Assembly (NCBI GenBank): GCA_963678675.1
Contig: OY783195.1
Coordinates: 30,833,006 to 30,897,005 of the forward strand
Length of the DNA: 64,000 bases
Direction: 5' to 3'
From: Xiphydria camelus
Lineage: Eukaryota > Arthropoda > Insecta > Hymenoptera > Xiphydriidae
The translations under genes were made by a program, and so were the position numbers. Positions within the stretch are counted from its first letter, which is position 1. Each line of letters starts with the position of its first letter. Below the pieces are notes generated by a model. The model was not told where the DNA came from and did not search any database. It saw nothing but the letters and a program-made list of their open reading frames with translations. Positions 12,119-24,270 of this stretch are shown piece after piece.

Positions 12119-13396
12119 CGCGTTCGACGCTGGTGCATCTTGCCGAAGCAACGTTCAACCCCCTCTCCTCCACCGATTCGAGGTGTTAATCAACGACGGC
12201 TATACTTCGCGCCGCGCGAAAGCTTCCTCGAGTTTCCCTCCAATTGCGGAAACTCTAAAGTGGAACCCTCAATTAACGCCCACACACCTGCTCTTTGATC
12301 CCGCTCGTCCACGAATTTCCAGGGACTATCGCGCAATTCGATACGATAGCGACGGACAAAAAGGACAGTGGACACGAGGAAGTGTCTTTAAGGGCAGCGC
12401 CGAGCCGAACTACAGCGGCGGCAGCCGCCTTTACTCGCTCCCGGTGCTGTCTCGAGCGCGAGACCGGGGGAGTGTCGGCTTGAGCTTGAGACTCACGTGC
12501 TCTTTGCCGTTGCACATGACGTTGCCTCGTGCGCGCGATTGCCCAATGTCTAATGCGACTCCGGCAGAACCGGCAATTTGCGGTAAATCACTTCCCTCTC
12601 GGATCCTGTCCTCCCCCCCTCTTCACCCTTCTTCACCCCCCTTCCAGTCATCCTCCCTCGCTCGATCTCAGCCGCGTCTTGCGTAACGGATCTGCTCGCT
12701 CGCTCGCTCGCTCGCTCTTACCTCCGGCGCGGCGCGCTTCTATAACCGGCGAACGCATCGCCCGTTATACACTCCGATTGACGGGACGATATCAACTTTC
12801 ACGCGTGGCCGCTCGCCGCGGATGTTCATTGAATCGGTCGCCGCGCGCGTAAATCGCCTCCTCCGACGCGCGGCGTCGACGAGTTATCAGCGGCGGCGGA
12901 CGAGTGATTACGCGCGCCATTGACGTGGCTCGTCGCCTGATGGCGAAATTGACGGGTCCGATAATTTCGGGGCGGATTTATATTTAGACTTCCTCGACTT
13001 TGGCGGTCGGAACGCGATCCGGGATGGATCTGGAATTATTTTGAGGCTGGACGGGAAGCGGACGATTGGTCGGTATGCGCGGGAGAGAGTGGTCGAGATG
13101 ACGATTTATTTATTGCCGGGAATCTTGCGTCGTCATTCCGAATTGTCGTTTTACAGTGCCAATAAAAATTCCTCCTACGCTCGCCGTAGAAAATAGTTTG
13201 GAATTTTACACAAACGCTGCCGTGACGATAATCTAACGATTTAAGTGCAATTCCGAGTGCAATGTCCGTAAGAAGAGTATTCCACTCGTCTGATTGAAGT
13301 GTCTTATTGAGAAAAAAATACAATAATATTATGTTCCGAGCTGCAATAGAAATTAGAATTTATTGCCGTTCGAGTGCTCAAATGTCTTGATTATGT
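12119..13396. other. Unassigned stretch with pyrimidine-rich tract and (CTCG)n microsatellite
   Basis: A C/T-rich run at 12605-12662 ends in CCCCCCTTCCAG, which resembles a plus-strand acceptor, but no plausible exon follows. A (GCTC)6 tract lies at 12694-12717. The rest is single-copy. Confidence 0.55.
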
Positions 13397-13612
13397 ATTT
13401 TAAAAAAATGTGTATTAAATTTAATACAATTGTATATGAAGCTTTTATCCAATACGTGATTATGAAAATCAATATGTTTCGTTCTAAAATTTATAAGGAC
13501 AATTTCATAGGGAAATACATACATTAATTTTCACGCTCTTATATTGGAAAAAAGCTTTACAAAAAAGTACCTACCTATAATATATTAAAAATAAAATTTC
13601 TTTTTATAGTTT
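13397..13612. mobile_element. M3 copy b, ends decayed
   Basis: The interior matches M3 copies a and c: TTTAATACAATTGTATATGA near 13420, ACGTGATTATGAAAATCAAT near 13454, and a mirror region near 13530-13600. The terminal motif is degraded (TTAAAAAAATGTGTATTAAA left, AATTTCTTTTTATAG right) and no flanking duplication is clear. Confidence 0.65.
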
Positions 13613-16600
13613 GGATATTATTGCTTCGTGAAAAAATAGAATCGATGACGCGCTAATAATTATTCCGCACAGAGATTCCTCGACAGGTGGATAGGATTTT
13701 GGCAGCCCTCCTTCGACGTGCGCGAGACGCGGCAAATCGGGATCAGTAGAAACCAAACCTGGTCATGACGCATGTTTGAATTGCGCGTTCACATCACGGC
13801 GTTCCGCGATGTTAGCTCGAGCTAGGTTGGATTGGGCTGAGTCAAGCGCGCGGCGAATCGGCGAAGCGCTCTAATTGAAGATTGCTATAGCTCTCCGAAT
13901 TATCCCTTTAGCGAACCAGCGACTGGTCTCACGCAGACGGGGAGCTCATTCTCACCTCAATTACTTCGCTGTGTCTCCGGATGTATTAAACGTTGCAGCA
14001 GTTGAAGCTGCATCGGGAAGCCCTTGCTATCTCGTACCTCCGCGTGGAAAATCGTTACGCGCGCGTAACACAGACGTTTAATCGCGGTTCTAAAACACCG
14101 CACAAGATTGCGGGTCGTTTCCATGGTGAACTTTTAATTCTCCGCGAGGCAACATTTATCCGCGTGCAGAAAAGAGAAGATTCGACCACCGCGCGAAGCG
14201 CCGATCCCGCGGCGCGCTAAAAATAGGTCATCACGGGGATTATCAGCGATGGAAAAGTGGATGGAAAAAAGAGGAAAGGAAAAACGACCATTTATGTACC
14301 GAGGCACGAAGCGACGCGCGCGTGCCCCGACAACGGGAGTCCCGCGCGTAATGGCCCTTAAAGCACCGCGCATTCGCAAATGCAAGATCCGCGAAATCTC
14401 GGGAGCCACGGAGGTTTCCCGCCGCGGTATCAGTGGCTGCAGTCAACGACCCTCCGATATTCAATTCAGCCGCGTGCGCGCGGCGCGCGGTTGCGCGAAT
14501 CTCTTTTCACTGACATTTCTGGCGAATCGGTTCCGTACGAACGCCCTGCCGTGCACAGCCGGAGGCGCACGCGTTGAACTTTGCCGTTCCCAACGAGGCA
14601 CTCCCCGCAAACGCGGTCGATGAGATCCAAACGAACCGTGTACCTACAGGACGGATCGATCGATGGCCGATCGGGAGCGATGCGATGAGAGAAAAAAACG
14701 TCGCATCTCGGCGGGGAACGGGGAAAGTGGATTCGGATTACGAAACCATTGCATCTACTCCCGGTGAACGCAGTGTCGTCGACTACTGGTTCGCGCGGTA
14801 AATCGTAGATACCGATACCGCGAACGCGGGAAAAGTAATCGAGAGGATTCTCCATCTTAACTTCAATAATAACAGCAATTATTACACGCCAATTGAACAA
14901 TAGTACATTTTCAATTAAATTAAATTTAAAAAATGCTACATTTTCAATTAAAGGGTCACATCGTGCATGATGGACACATCCGGCGTTCGGCTCCGCGGGT
15001 TATCACGTGGATACCGAATATATCCGGCGTTCGGAGCGAAAGGGTTAAATCATGACTCCCCGTCACTCACAGTGATACATTCTACAATCGTACATTGAGC
15101 TTCTCGTCCGACGAACGACCGGAGGAATGATACGGTCACACGGACGCCTATTGAACGCGTGCGTCCGCATAATCACGAGTGTACCTACGCTTTGTACAAC
15201 GTACATATACCCGAGCCACAGTCGTTCATCGCGGAGAGCCGAAAAAAAAAAAATCACCGGCAAAGTCAGTGATTCTTTTCCGCCGTCGACCGAGCACATA
15301 TCGCAATTAGTATAGTAATCGTTCCGCGACGACCGCGGGAGACTACAAAGAGATCGAAGATATCTCGCGATCCGTGCGGCTGAGCGGACCGAAGGAGACA
15401 AAGGGAAGCGGGTCGACCGTATCACTTTGAAGAATTGTTCCACCCAGTGGCCATTACGCCGTAAAAGGTTACCAATTAGTCATCGCGAAGCAACGTTTCA
15501 GGCCGACCTTGGCCGGCTGTCGAAACGAAAGCAGCATCTGTGCCGAGAGACCTTCGTTGTTTTTACTCCAGCGTATGAAGCTATGGCAAATCCAAGCGAA
15601 ACGCGCACCGCGTGCCTCCGACACCGCAGGTGCCCAAAGAAGTCGGGTCCCTTCGCGCAATCGCGCCGAGCCCAAGGCAAATAGGTTTCGGATCGACTCG
15701 CGTATCCGAGCGAATATACGGAGAACTCTCTGTTCGTCACGGCTGTCACATTTAAGGGCAAGCGTGTAGGCACGGCGACGCGAAATCCAGGCACGTTCGT
15801 ATTTCAAGGTCCCCGATTCAATTTTCGTCCGTGTCATCGACATACCGACGTCCAAATTTTCCGTTCGCGCGGCACGTGTCGGGACTGCAATTTTTTTAAT
15901 GGAGTCGTTCGTCTCGGCCACCATACTCAACGACACCGCTGCGATCGAATCGGCGCCCGGGAAAAGTACTGGCGGAGGTGATTAAATTTTTCCTCCGTGC
16001 GCGGGCACCGAGAAATCGAAATAGCTCGTCTTTCCCGAGCCTCGTATATTTCCGTGCAGCTCCTCCGGACGGTGAAAAAAACACGTTTCGTACGACCCGA
16101 CTCGACGATAACCGCCGACGATTTATTTGGGCGAGGGAGACCTCGCCGACGGGAAACAACTCGGGTTCTCCACATCGGCGGTCCAGCGGCCCGCGATAAT
16201 CGACGGTACAGGTTCGAACGCTTTATTCCCGGTCACGCGCGTACGGATTTGCGGGGCGAAGAAGACCGGCGGCGGCTTAATCAAGCCGAGTACCTACCGC
16301 CGCAGCGCCGAGGATGCGAGCAACTCGGGCTCTTTCCGAGGCTCCTGCTTACACCGGCTAATTAAATTAAAACCGCCGAGGCTCGCGTGATCCATGCACG
16401 GGCAATTAATATTACCATTACGCGCCTGGTAAAACGTGGCTACACCGTACGGCCTGCGTGTACGCGATATACTTGTAAATACGTTTTGTACGTAGCGTAC
16501 CAACGCCCAACGCGCCGAGCGACGCGTGTTTCTTCGCGTATGCACGCGTATTCCCACTTCCATCGACTTCGTAGCAACGTCGTCCGCGGGGAGGGTTTCC

Positions 16601-16634
16601 GAGACTGCGACTTTTTCAGAGATTCACGAAGGTA
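13613..16634. other. Unassigned stretch
   Basis: CpG-rich single-copy DNA. At 14904-14951 the short sequence TACATTTTCAATTAAA occurs twice as a direct repeat. At 14979-15033 ATCCGGCGTTCGG occurs twice. The part from 14948 to 15048 lies between two TTAA motifs, but its ends are not inverted, so I do not call it an element. Open frames on both strands (for example 15469-15936 minus) have no recognisable product. Confidence 0.55.
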
Positions 16635-17110
16635 CACAGAGAAGGATAACCTGGTCGATCTAATCAAAATCCTGGTGACAACGACCAGATTCGTTGGTGA
16701 AATATGGATCCTTCATTTGTTTAGTTAGACTCATCATCTTCTAGTTGGCATAACTGGACGTGCGAGGTAAAAGCACCAGTGGCCGGACGATTAAGACTAG
16801 TATCTGGACACGTATAAAAATATATGTAGCAGATTTTATCGAGTGTTCTTACCAGATGGAATTTGTCATGGACGTTCCTAATTTATTAAAGATTCTTTCC
16901 CAACAGTTGATTCTTTTCCCACATTCGATAATTTATTTTATACTTACGTTGAGACGTCCGGATATTGAGACGTTTCCGGCCACTGGTGCTTTTACTCCAG
17001 TCGGAATAACGAAATATTTGGTTCGACTTACTGATAATTTGGTTAGAATAACGTAACCCGCTTAACCCCAAATGTGTTTTATCATTTTAACCAAGTTATT
17101 TTTCTCACTG
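16635..17110. mobile_element. M4 copy a, split by nested M12
   Basis: The left end is CACAGAGAAGGATAACCTGG and the right end is AAGTTATTTTTCTCACTG. TA flanks both sides (16633-16634 and 17111-17112). The left part has the M4 motif TTGGTGAAATATGGATCCTT; the right part has GGAATAACGAAATATTTGGT. Another inverted-repeat element interrupts it at 16767-16995; without it the copy would be about 247 bp, like M4 copy c. Confidence 0.8.
16767..16995. mobile_element. M12: inverted-repeat element nested in M4
   Basis: The left end GTAAAAGCACCAGTGGCCGG is matched exactly by the reverse complement of the right end (CCGGCCACTGGTGCTTTTAC). M4 sequence resumes on both sides. No target duplication is obvious, so the outermost base is uncertain. 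It is the only copy in the window. Confidence 0.75.
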
Positions 17111-17112
17111 TA

Positions 17113-18371
17113 ACACCCCCAAGGTTTTCCCTTCCCACGCGAGAGATCACCCTGCCCTGTACGAATACAAATGCAACGAAGTGACATCGGGAGCTACAAA
17201 AATATCGGTCGCGCGCGACCCGAGAGATCCGACGTCCCTCAAGAAATCAAAGGTCGGGTAATCCGCCCACGACGGCCTAGGTCAAAGCCGCCGGGACGCG
17301 GGTGAAAGAGAAGCGGGGGAAAAAATCAAAGGACGAAACCTACCACCCACGCGCGAAGCAATATAAGAACTGCGAAGGGAGAAACAAAAGCAATCTATAT
17401 CGCGCCTCACTCCCCTCGCGATTTTCCATCGAAAAGAAACGCCGTTCGCGCCGGCTTTTCATCGTCGCGGCAATTACATCACTTTGCTTCGCCGCGCGCG
17501 CGCGCGCGGATCGATGGGCAACTTTTTCATCGCCGACAAAGCGCGGTGCAATAAACGTTACAGCTGTAGCGCGGAGGCGAGTCGGGGAGGCCGCCGCCGA
17601 GAGAAACGCGGCACCAGGTGGCCGCGAGCAGGGGCAACGACGGCGGCAACTCATTAACTCAAGGACGCGCGCGCATCCTTATTATTGTCACCGTCCCGTA
17701 AAGGAAACTCCGCGGCGCATCGCACGACACGCCACACACACGTGTATATTACATCTGCGATTTCAGTGGCCGCGAAAGAAAGCCGAGCTCGGTGACGCGT
17801 AGATAGCGTATACGCCGCGGCCACCCCCTCGCACCCACTTCGCTCTACAAGCCCCATAAATCACTCCATACACAATGGACGTCCGTATCACGCGGACGTC
17901 TCCTCGGATCTTGCAGTTTTCCACCGGGTAATTGGAAGATGCGTGATTCACGAAGATAGGTCGATCCGCGAAACGGCCGAGATGGATCGGCGCCGATCGG
18001 CCGATCGGCGACCGGACACCGGGCGAAGAAGAAGCGGTGCGGGAGAACACACAATAGCTCTATTTCTTTCTCCCCCTTCTCTCTTTCTCTCTCTCTCTCT
18101 GTCTTTCTCTCTTCTTCGCAACGATGAACGCGTTCTTCGGTACGAGGAGTTTAACGGATCGATAGAGTCTCGCGGGTAAATTAACAGATCCACTGTGCGT
18201 TCGTGCGTTCCCTTTGGAACATTGGAAAAAGTGTGTCCGGATGACGGATTTGTAATCGCGGTTTACCGGATGAACAGCGCCTCGGTCCTTTCGCGGTTCG
18301 TTAAAAGTTTTAATAATTCGGGTCGGAATTACGAGAATAGAGGAAAGAACACACGGGGAAAGAGGATTAGT
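17113..18371. other. Unassigned stretch with (CG)8 and (CT)n microsatellites
   Basis: Alternating CG at 17493-17508. A pyrimidine-rich (CT)n tract at 18061-18117. The rest is CpG-rich single-copy DNA with overlapping spurious frames. No gene seen. Confidence 0.55.
18061..18117 (+). repeat. (CT)n pyrimidine-rich microsatellite
   Basis: About 57 bases that are almost entirely C and T, with (CT)n cores. Confidence 0.85.
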
Positions 18372-18846
18372 AATTTTTACAGTGAATCACAGTAGCATGG
18401 CTCCTCCAGGTGAAATATTGAATTTTTTAATAGACACAGCGTACTTTTTACAGTTCGTAACAGCCCAGGCGAAAAAATTCTATATATTTTCTACATAATC
18501 CATATGTGGTTTTGGTCATATATGGATTATCTTATATGATTTCTATATTAACCATATAAGGACTACATGTGGATTATACAAACATTCGAAAATCTGTATA
18601 CAGTCCTTCTCTATGATTAACATGGAAATCATATATTACATAATCCACGTATGACCAAAACGACATATGGATTATGTACAAAAAATATAGAACTTTTCCA
18701 CCTGGGAGTATAAACACATGTACATATTAACGAGAGATTGGTTGATTTTATACTAATACAAATTATAAAAAGTACGCTGTGATCTATTAAAAACTTCGAT
18801 GTTTCACCTCGAGGAGCTCTGTTACCGTGTGATAACTGTAAAAATT
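18372..18846. mobile_element. MX: long-TIR element split by nested M1
   Basis: The left arm begins AATTTTTACAGTGAATCACA and the reverse complement of the right arm begins AATTTTTACAGTTATCACAC. The arms stay related for about 80 bp, both including CACAGCGTACTTTTTA. Between them lies an intact M1 copy (18464-18706). The original element without M1 would be roughly 230 bp. Superfamily not determined. Confidence 0.75.
18464..18706. mobile_element. M1 copy 4, nested in MX
   Basis: The ends are CCCAGGCGAAAAAATTCTAT and GAACTTTTCCACCTGGG. The dinucleotide AG flanks both sides (18462-18463 and 18707-18708). It is the longest and best-preserved M1 interior here, with mirrored CATATGTGGTTTTGGTCATA motifs. 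Its position inside MX shows that it inserted after MX. Confidence 0.88.
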
Positions 18847-20090
18847 CATGGGTTTCCCCATGATTTTATACTAATCAATTTTTAACCCGTCTCGACACGA
18901 AGCCAGCTAGCAGGGATTTAACGTGACGTCACAAACAGGCCTGGTTCTCCGCCCCGCGAAGTAAACGTGCGACTCGAAAAAGTGGCCCTTCCGACGTTTC
19001 TACGCGCATACGTTAGCAGACGACGCTGCTCAGCGCCGTCGCGCGTCACAGCCAATTCGCATCCGCGCGTGTCGCCGCCCAATTTTCCGACTTTGCGAAA
19101 AGCTCGACGACGGAGGAGCGACGCGAAGGGGACAGGTTGCGGAGCAGGGGGTAGGTGGCCGAACGCGATGGAGGAGCAGGAGGGAGGAGGTCCTCTCAGC
19201 GGAGTATTATTCTTTCGCTCGCGCGCCGCGAGGAGGCAATTATCTCCACCGGCAATCATTTCAGCAGTGCAGACGAGGTGCTCTTCCCTCCCGCGCACCT
19301 CCCATTGGAAAACTGATCGCCCGTCGTCACGCTGGTGGAAAGAAACGAGAGTCGCTCCAACGCCACCCCGCCGCCGTCTCTCCTTCCCTCGAAACCCTCG
19401 ACGTCGCGTCTCCTCCGCCGCCCGCGCGCCGCCCCTCGTTGACGTTCCGTTTCGCCGGAAGACCGTATCGATTACACGCCTCGGACAAAGATATACACTC
19501 GCCGCCGCTGTATGTACCTACACCATCGACGTCAGCGCCGTCGGAATCGGGAAGCAGGATGATGGCGCCTCTTGCGGTCGATCATTTTTTTCTCATCCGC
19601 CAGCTGTGCCGTTATACACGTCGCCGCGAATGTCGGGCGCTCTCTTGACGCGCCCATAATAAATCGCGTTCGACGCCATCGGGCCGTTGTTACTTGATCT
19701 TAATGGATATCGCGGAAGCGACGGCGCGACGTGCACAGGGAGAAAGGGAGGAAAGGCCGGGGAGAGGACGCGCGCGCTCGTATCGAGATGCCGAGTAGCT
19801 TGTACGGTACAGAGAGTACTCGAGCTCGTGAGATGAGGAGGTATGGGCGAGGGTATGTGGAAGGAGGACGGGGTGGAGCGTGCGAGAGTGTCGGTACTTT
19901 TCGCGAGTCGATATCCGCCCTGCATGCGGAGAGTTTTCTTTTATCTCGTGGAACGTAAAGTTTGTGTCGAGGTTGCTAAGTGGTTTCAAACAAGATCCCT
20001 TTTTCGCGTTTGCCGGTTAACTGTAAGGAATTCGCGAGTGATTGCAACTGCATGCTGGATATTTTAGGAGGAATATAATATGGTGATCTA
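18847..20090. other. Unassigned stretch
   Basis: Strongly CpG-rich single-copy DNA. A 230-codon plus-strand frame (18967-19659) is Arg/Ser/Pro-rich and overlapped by minus-strand frames. No domain or splice structure, so not called as a gene. Confidence 0.55.
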
Positions 20091-20280
20091 TTTCAATGCT
20101 TTCAATACTCCATTCGGCCTAACATTGGTCTGCTCAGCCTACAGAGGCTTCTATTTTGAACCTAAAGTTGGTGAAATGTTCATTAACGGACCGTTTTAGG
20201 CTTAACACAGGGTTTCAATAGAATAGAAAATTGACCTACTTCGAGCCTAAAAGAGTAGGTCTAAAATTTCGACTCGGGTA
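20091..20280 (+). repeat. R5 dispersed repeat, copy 1
   Basis: About 190 bp aligns with 60928-61117 (same strand) and partly with the minus strand of 52336-52472. Shared landmarks are AATACTCCATTCGG, TTTTGAACCT and GACTCGGG. Compared with the 60.9-kb copy, this one has in-frame stops where the other is open, so it is not coding as it stands. Confidence 0.65.
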
Positions 20281-22159
20281 CATCCTTGCGTTCATTTGCA
20301 CGTCTCCTATGTCATATGAGGTTAAACTTACTCGACTGGAAAGAAATTTAATTCATTATTATAACATTATCTTTAGGCTTTTTGCTCATGTTTATATGGA
20401 TACTTTTTTTTAAAGATTACATTACAATCTATAACAGTCTTGTATCGATGTAAGCCAAAAGTTCATAAATAATGAGATGTGATAATGATTGAAATGTCTT
20501 TCCTGACGAGTAAGTTTAGCCTTATATACTCGCATTACATCTACATTGGGAGCTACATCGTTCCATCTTCAGACACTCGAAACGGAAAACGATAACGGGG
20601 ATGTTTCCGGAAACTACATCGCTGACCACTCGATTTGAGTGGACGCGAACCTCCGCACAGACACGCTCTCGCGCTAGATGCGCTCATTCGACGAGAACGA
20701 CGCGAGCCTCTTCGGTTCAACGAATAGAGTCCACGAGCCGTGCTCGAGCGAGGGGAACGAGGGAGCGAGGCTAGACTCTCTCGCGAGGCGAAGGCAGAGG
20801 TAATAGGTCGGTGCGGCAAAAAAAAAGAGGATGAAACGACCAAAACCTACGAACGAACCCAACTAACTTATTTAGCGAAAGCTGCTTACCGAGGAGGGTC
20901 GCGTATCTCACCGAGGCTTCTTCCCCCTTTAAGTTGTATATACGTACAACCAAGCACCGACCCTATATCTATACGACGTAAGAAAGCGGGGTGTCTATTA
21001 GCGCGCGTATCTCGAGCACGCAAAAGTCTCCGACGTGGTTAATAACGGGGTGGTTAATGGTGAAAAACTGAAAGCCAGTTATAGCACCGCGCGATAACAC
21101 CTACGCCGGGGTCGTTTCTCTCGAGACGACTTTGGGGGTTGGGAGAAATTGGGGCACGGGGTGGCAGAGCGATACCAGTTAGTTAAAGGGTAGTAATGCT
21201 CGTCGAGTGATCCGAGCCGGAGAGAGTGACGTGAAGATGTTATATATCCCGCGTCGACGTCTACATGTCTTTCTTCCAAAGAGGAATAGGTTTTCCGATA
21301 GACGCGTCTGTCAAATCTTTACTTTATACGCAGAAGGTTCCTTTTTATATCCGGAGACGACGATGCCGCGCTGCAACATCTGCGTTTCTCTTCCACTCGT
21401 AATAGCGTACATACGGGACGTCGATCTCGCAACGACGACGAGGACGAAAGGAGGAAGGACTACGCTTGAGGTCCGAAGCGCGGAGGTGGCCGCCACCCAC
21501 GTAACGATCGCGCGGAGGATTCGCGCCGCGCTGCCGCTGCTATACTGATTCTGAGCGATGCAATTCTCGGAGGGGAGGGCAAAGGAACCGAAGAGAAGGT
21601 GAAACGAGGTACGGCGCGCGGAGGAGCGGAGATAATATAAGTGGGGGCGTGCTTCAATTACTTCGGCACATCACACGGTGGTGGTAGTGGTGGTGGTGGC
21701 TCTCTAGCCCCCGTCGGATGATTAATTAGGAGGGGCAGGTGTGTGCAGCGTAACTTCGTCGCGCCGCTGGAACTTCCAAGGGAACAGTTTCATTTTTATT
21801 TGTCTCTGTGGCGGGGGGTATAACGCCTCCCTTAACTGTCGCTCCGCCGCGCGGACCGCGCCAACTTCGCGGGTTACGGTTAGAAACGTTTCAGCTCCTC
21901 GAGAACGCCGGGTTCTTTATAGGAGCTGGATCTGCGTAGCGGCCCCTCGCGCATAAATGTCTCGCGGAGGCGTTTACCACCGCCGGCACTTTGGGTGGTG
22001 CGAGAGACAGGAGCCGGGCATTTCGGAACTCTCTGACGTTTATTATTCAATTGCCGAATCTACTTATGGAGATTTAGAACTCTTCCGTATTTGTTATTTC
22101 GCATAGCGCAACGACTGCTCTTTTAATCGAGGCGCAAAAATCTTCGATTCAAGTGTATG
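20281..22159. other. Unassigned stretch with a (GGT)n tract
   Basis: AT-rich to about 20.5 kb, then CpG-rich. A GGT-rich microsatellite lies at 21677-21699. No repeat family or gene recognised. Confidence 0.5.
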
Positions 22160-22380
22160 CACCGAGGGAAAAGGTCTAGTTTAATATGAACCTGTGATGG
22201 AAACATTTATTTCAGATGACTAGGAATTCATTCGCATCGAACTGAATTTGATAAATATTTTGCATATTTTTTAAATCGAGCACGAATCCAGCAGAACATT
22301 CGTTTGATTCAAATAGACTTTTGTGTTCGATGTGAATAAATTCCTATCCGTCTCAAATAACATTTTGTGTACGTTCGTTT
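22160..22380. mobile_element. M5 copy a, right end decayed
   Basis: The left end is CACCGAGGGAAAAGGTCTAG. The core GAATTTGATAAATATTTTGC and TTCAAATAGACTTTTGTGTT match M5 copy b at 30640-30832. The right terminus cannot be placed exactly. Confidence 0.65.
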
Positions 22381-23476
22381 AGACTTGGACAAAAGCCGCC
22401 CCGATCTGGGTCAGAGTCACCCCCGCGGCAACCCTCGCATTCCGCGCAACGTCACGCGGCTCGCGGACTCTCCGGAGATCACAAAGACCCGTTTTTCACT
22501 CCCGCGCGCTCAGTCTCGCCATCGGCGTCGATACGGGGCGAGCGCGAAACTCCGGTTGAAACCTCGCAACCCTGCTCACAGCCACCCGAGCCACCACTCA
22601 CCCTCCAGTCCAGAATAAGCGCCCGGGAAGGCATCTGCACTCATCAAAGATTCATCGGGAAACCGGAAAGCTGCGTGATGGTATAAACGCGTGCATGTTT
22701 CATGCGGAAGACTCGCGTGTTCGGCCGTGGAATGATTTACCTAGGCCACGCGACGGGGGAATTGGAGGAGGTAAAGATGAGGGATGGCGTGCCAGCGTAG
22801 GCCCGTGCAGCGTTACGTCAGAGAGCGAAGCGCCCTCCGCGCCGTACGACCGCAGCGGCTCACCCGATGAATTTTGCATGCGCCGTTTGATATACGCTGT
22901 GGCGGCGACCTTGCGTGGGTAATTCGGCGGCGGCAAGGTGGAGGAAAGGACACATTTCCCGATGGTCTTCGGCCACCGGGGAATTCGCGGTGCGCGGCGT
23001 ATAAAAGTATTGGAAAGAAAAAAAGAACGGCGAGCACTCTCATCCGATGGCTCTCGAAGGAGAGTCTTTTGATCGTCCGATAATTATTCGAGAGAGGGGG
23101 GAAGAGAGGAAGCGTCCAGAACCGGTTCGACGCTCCCTGATTTTCCGCCCTGCTTGCGATCGATCGAAAATTAAAATACACCTCGCTTCTAATTAAATCA
23201 TAATGCGCTCCGTGTAACGGAGAAGGGACGCGGACGCGCGTGTATCGCGCGCCTTTCGCGTTCGACGCCGCGCCGCGGCTTAACGTTCGATTGACTGCGC
23301 GTCGGGAAGCGTAATCGGGGCGCGCGGAAGCAAAGTAAGAGCGCCTCTAATGAAATTCGTGAATCGAATGCCGCGCGTTCGACATCCGCAGTGCGGCGAG
23401 TCCGTACGGCGAATTTCATTTATTTAACGAGTCTTTTTACAATGGGGTCTCGCGTTCGATTCTCTCGTGTTAGATA
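22381..23476. other. Unassigned stretch
   Basis: CpG-rich single-copy DNA. Overlapping frames of 70-120 codons on both strands, none recognisable. Confidence 0.55.
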
Positions 23477-23641
23477 CACGGAGAGAAATGTATGGGAGCG
23501 ATTCCTGTACATCAGCCGTGTACATGCTATGCTTTTACTACGATGTTATTTTGCTGCCACAAATAATACTTTTGTCGTGGTAGCAAAAAGTTCTCAGCAA
23601 ACTTTAGTTTTGCTTTGGCTGCAAACTCGATTTTTTCCGTG
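23477..23641. mobile_element. M10: short TA-flanked inverted-repeat element
   Basis: The left end CACGGAGAGAAATG and the reverse complement of the right end CACGGAAAAAATCGAG are both of the CACNGAGAAAAA type. TA lies on both sides (23475-23476 and 23642-23643). Internal partly mirrored TTTTGCTGCCAC and AGTTTTGCTTTGG motifs. Single copy in the window. Confidence 0.65.
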
Positions 23642-24040
23642 TACGTTCTCTCGCGTGCGCCGGACGACCGGTTAACTGCGCAAGCGACGCCGTTAGGAGA
23701 CACACGGTTTTTACTCGCCGTATCTGCAGGCCAAGGCGCCAACGCGATCGTCGTAATCGCGAATTTCATATACGCGAACGCGCGAACGACCGATACCGGC
23801 GTCGTTTCCTGCTTCAGGCGCACACCGGATGCGAGGCAGCCGGCATACGGAGCTTTGATCGCACTTTTTAGCACTGCACTGTATACGCACGACGGTTGAG
23901 TGCACGGTCATGAAAACTTATCGAGGACATGCGTGCATAACGTGTAATATAAAATAAATTGGATGGCGAAATTGATGAGATACTTTAATTAATTTTCAAT
24001 TTGAGAAAACGAGTAAAAGTTCATCATGGAATATTGAATA
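23642..24040. other. Unassigned stretch
   Basis: Single-copy DNA between two small inverted-repeat elements. No gene recognised. Confidence 0.5.
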
Positions 24041-24270
24041 CACTGTGTGTGAGAAAATTAAAGGAATCGAACTAAATTGTTTTCTTGGCGCTATTCGTGT
24101 CAATGCTTTACTCGAGGCAAGTAATGTTTGCTCGAATTTAGTCAATTTTCTTTAATCCAAAGAAATATTACTCGACTCAAGTTAACCGTCGATTTGAATA
24201 ATGTTCAGAAAACCATTTACTTGAATTCGTAACTTACTTTTCTTAAAACGTACGATTTTTTTCTCTCACT
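24041..24270. mobile_element. M7 copy a, diverged
   Basis: The left end is CACTGTGTGTGAGAAAATTA, and the right end carries TTTTTTCTCTCACT. Subterminal arms are inverted relatives (CAATGCTTTACTCGAGGCAA against a diverged mirror near 24170-24200). The motif CTTGGCGCTATTCGTGTC matches CTTGGCACTATTCGTGTC in M7 copy b at 61.3 kb. Confidence 0.6.

Noticed and set aside
12605..12662. Plus-strand acceptor-like pyrimidine tract ending in CCAG
   Set aside because: No credible exon or donor follows; low-complexity C/T sequence explains it.
11697..12686. 329-codon plus-strand open frame, the longest in the window
   Set aside because: It runs through the complete M1 element at 11894-12118, has no recognisable domain, and ends in a low-complexity C/T tract.
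14948..15048. Possible piggyBac-like MITE between two TTAA motifs
   Set aside because: The ends are not inverted repeats of each other (AGGGTC and CCCTTT), so the TTAA pair may be chance.
18967..19659. 230-codon plus-strand open frame
   Set aside because: Arg/Ser/Pro-rich background frame in strongly CpG-rich DNA, with minus-strand frames over the same region.
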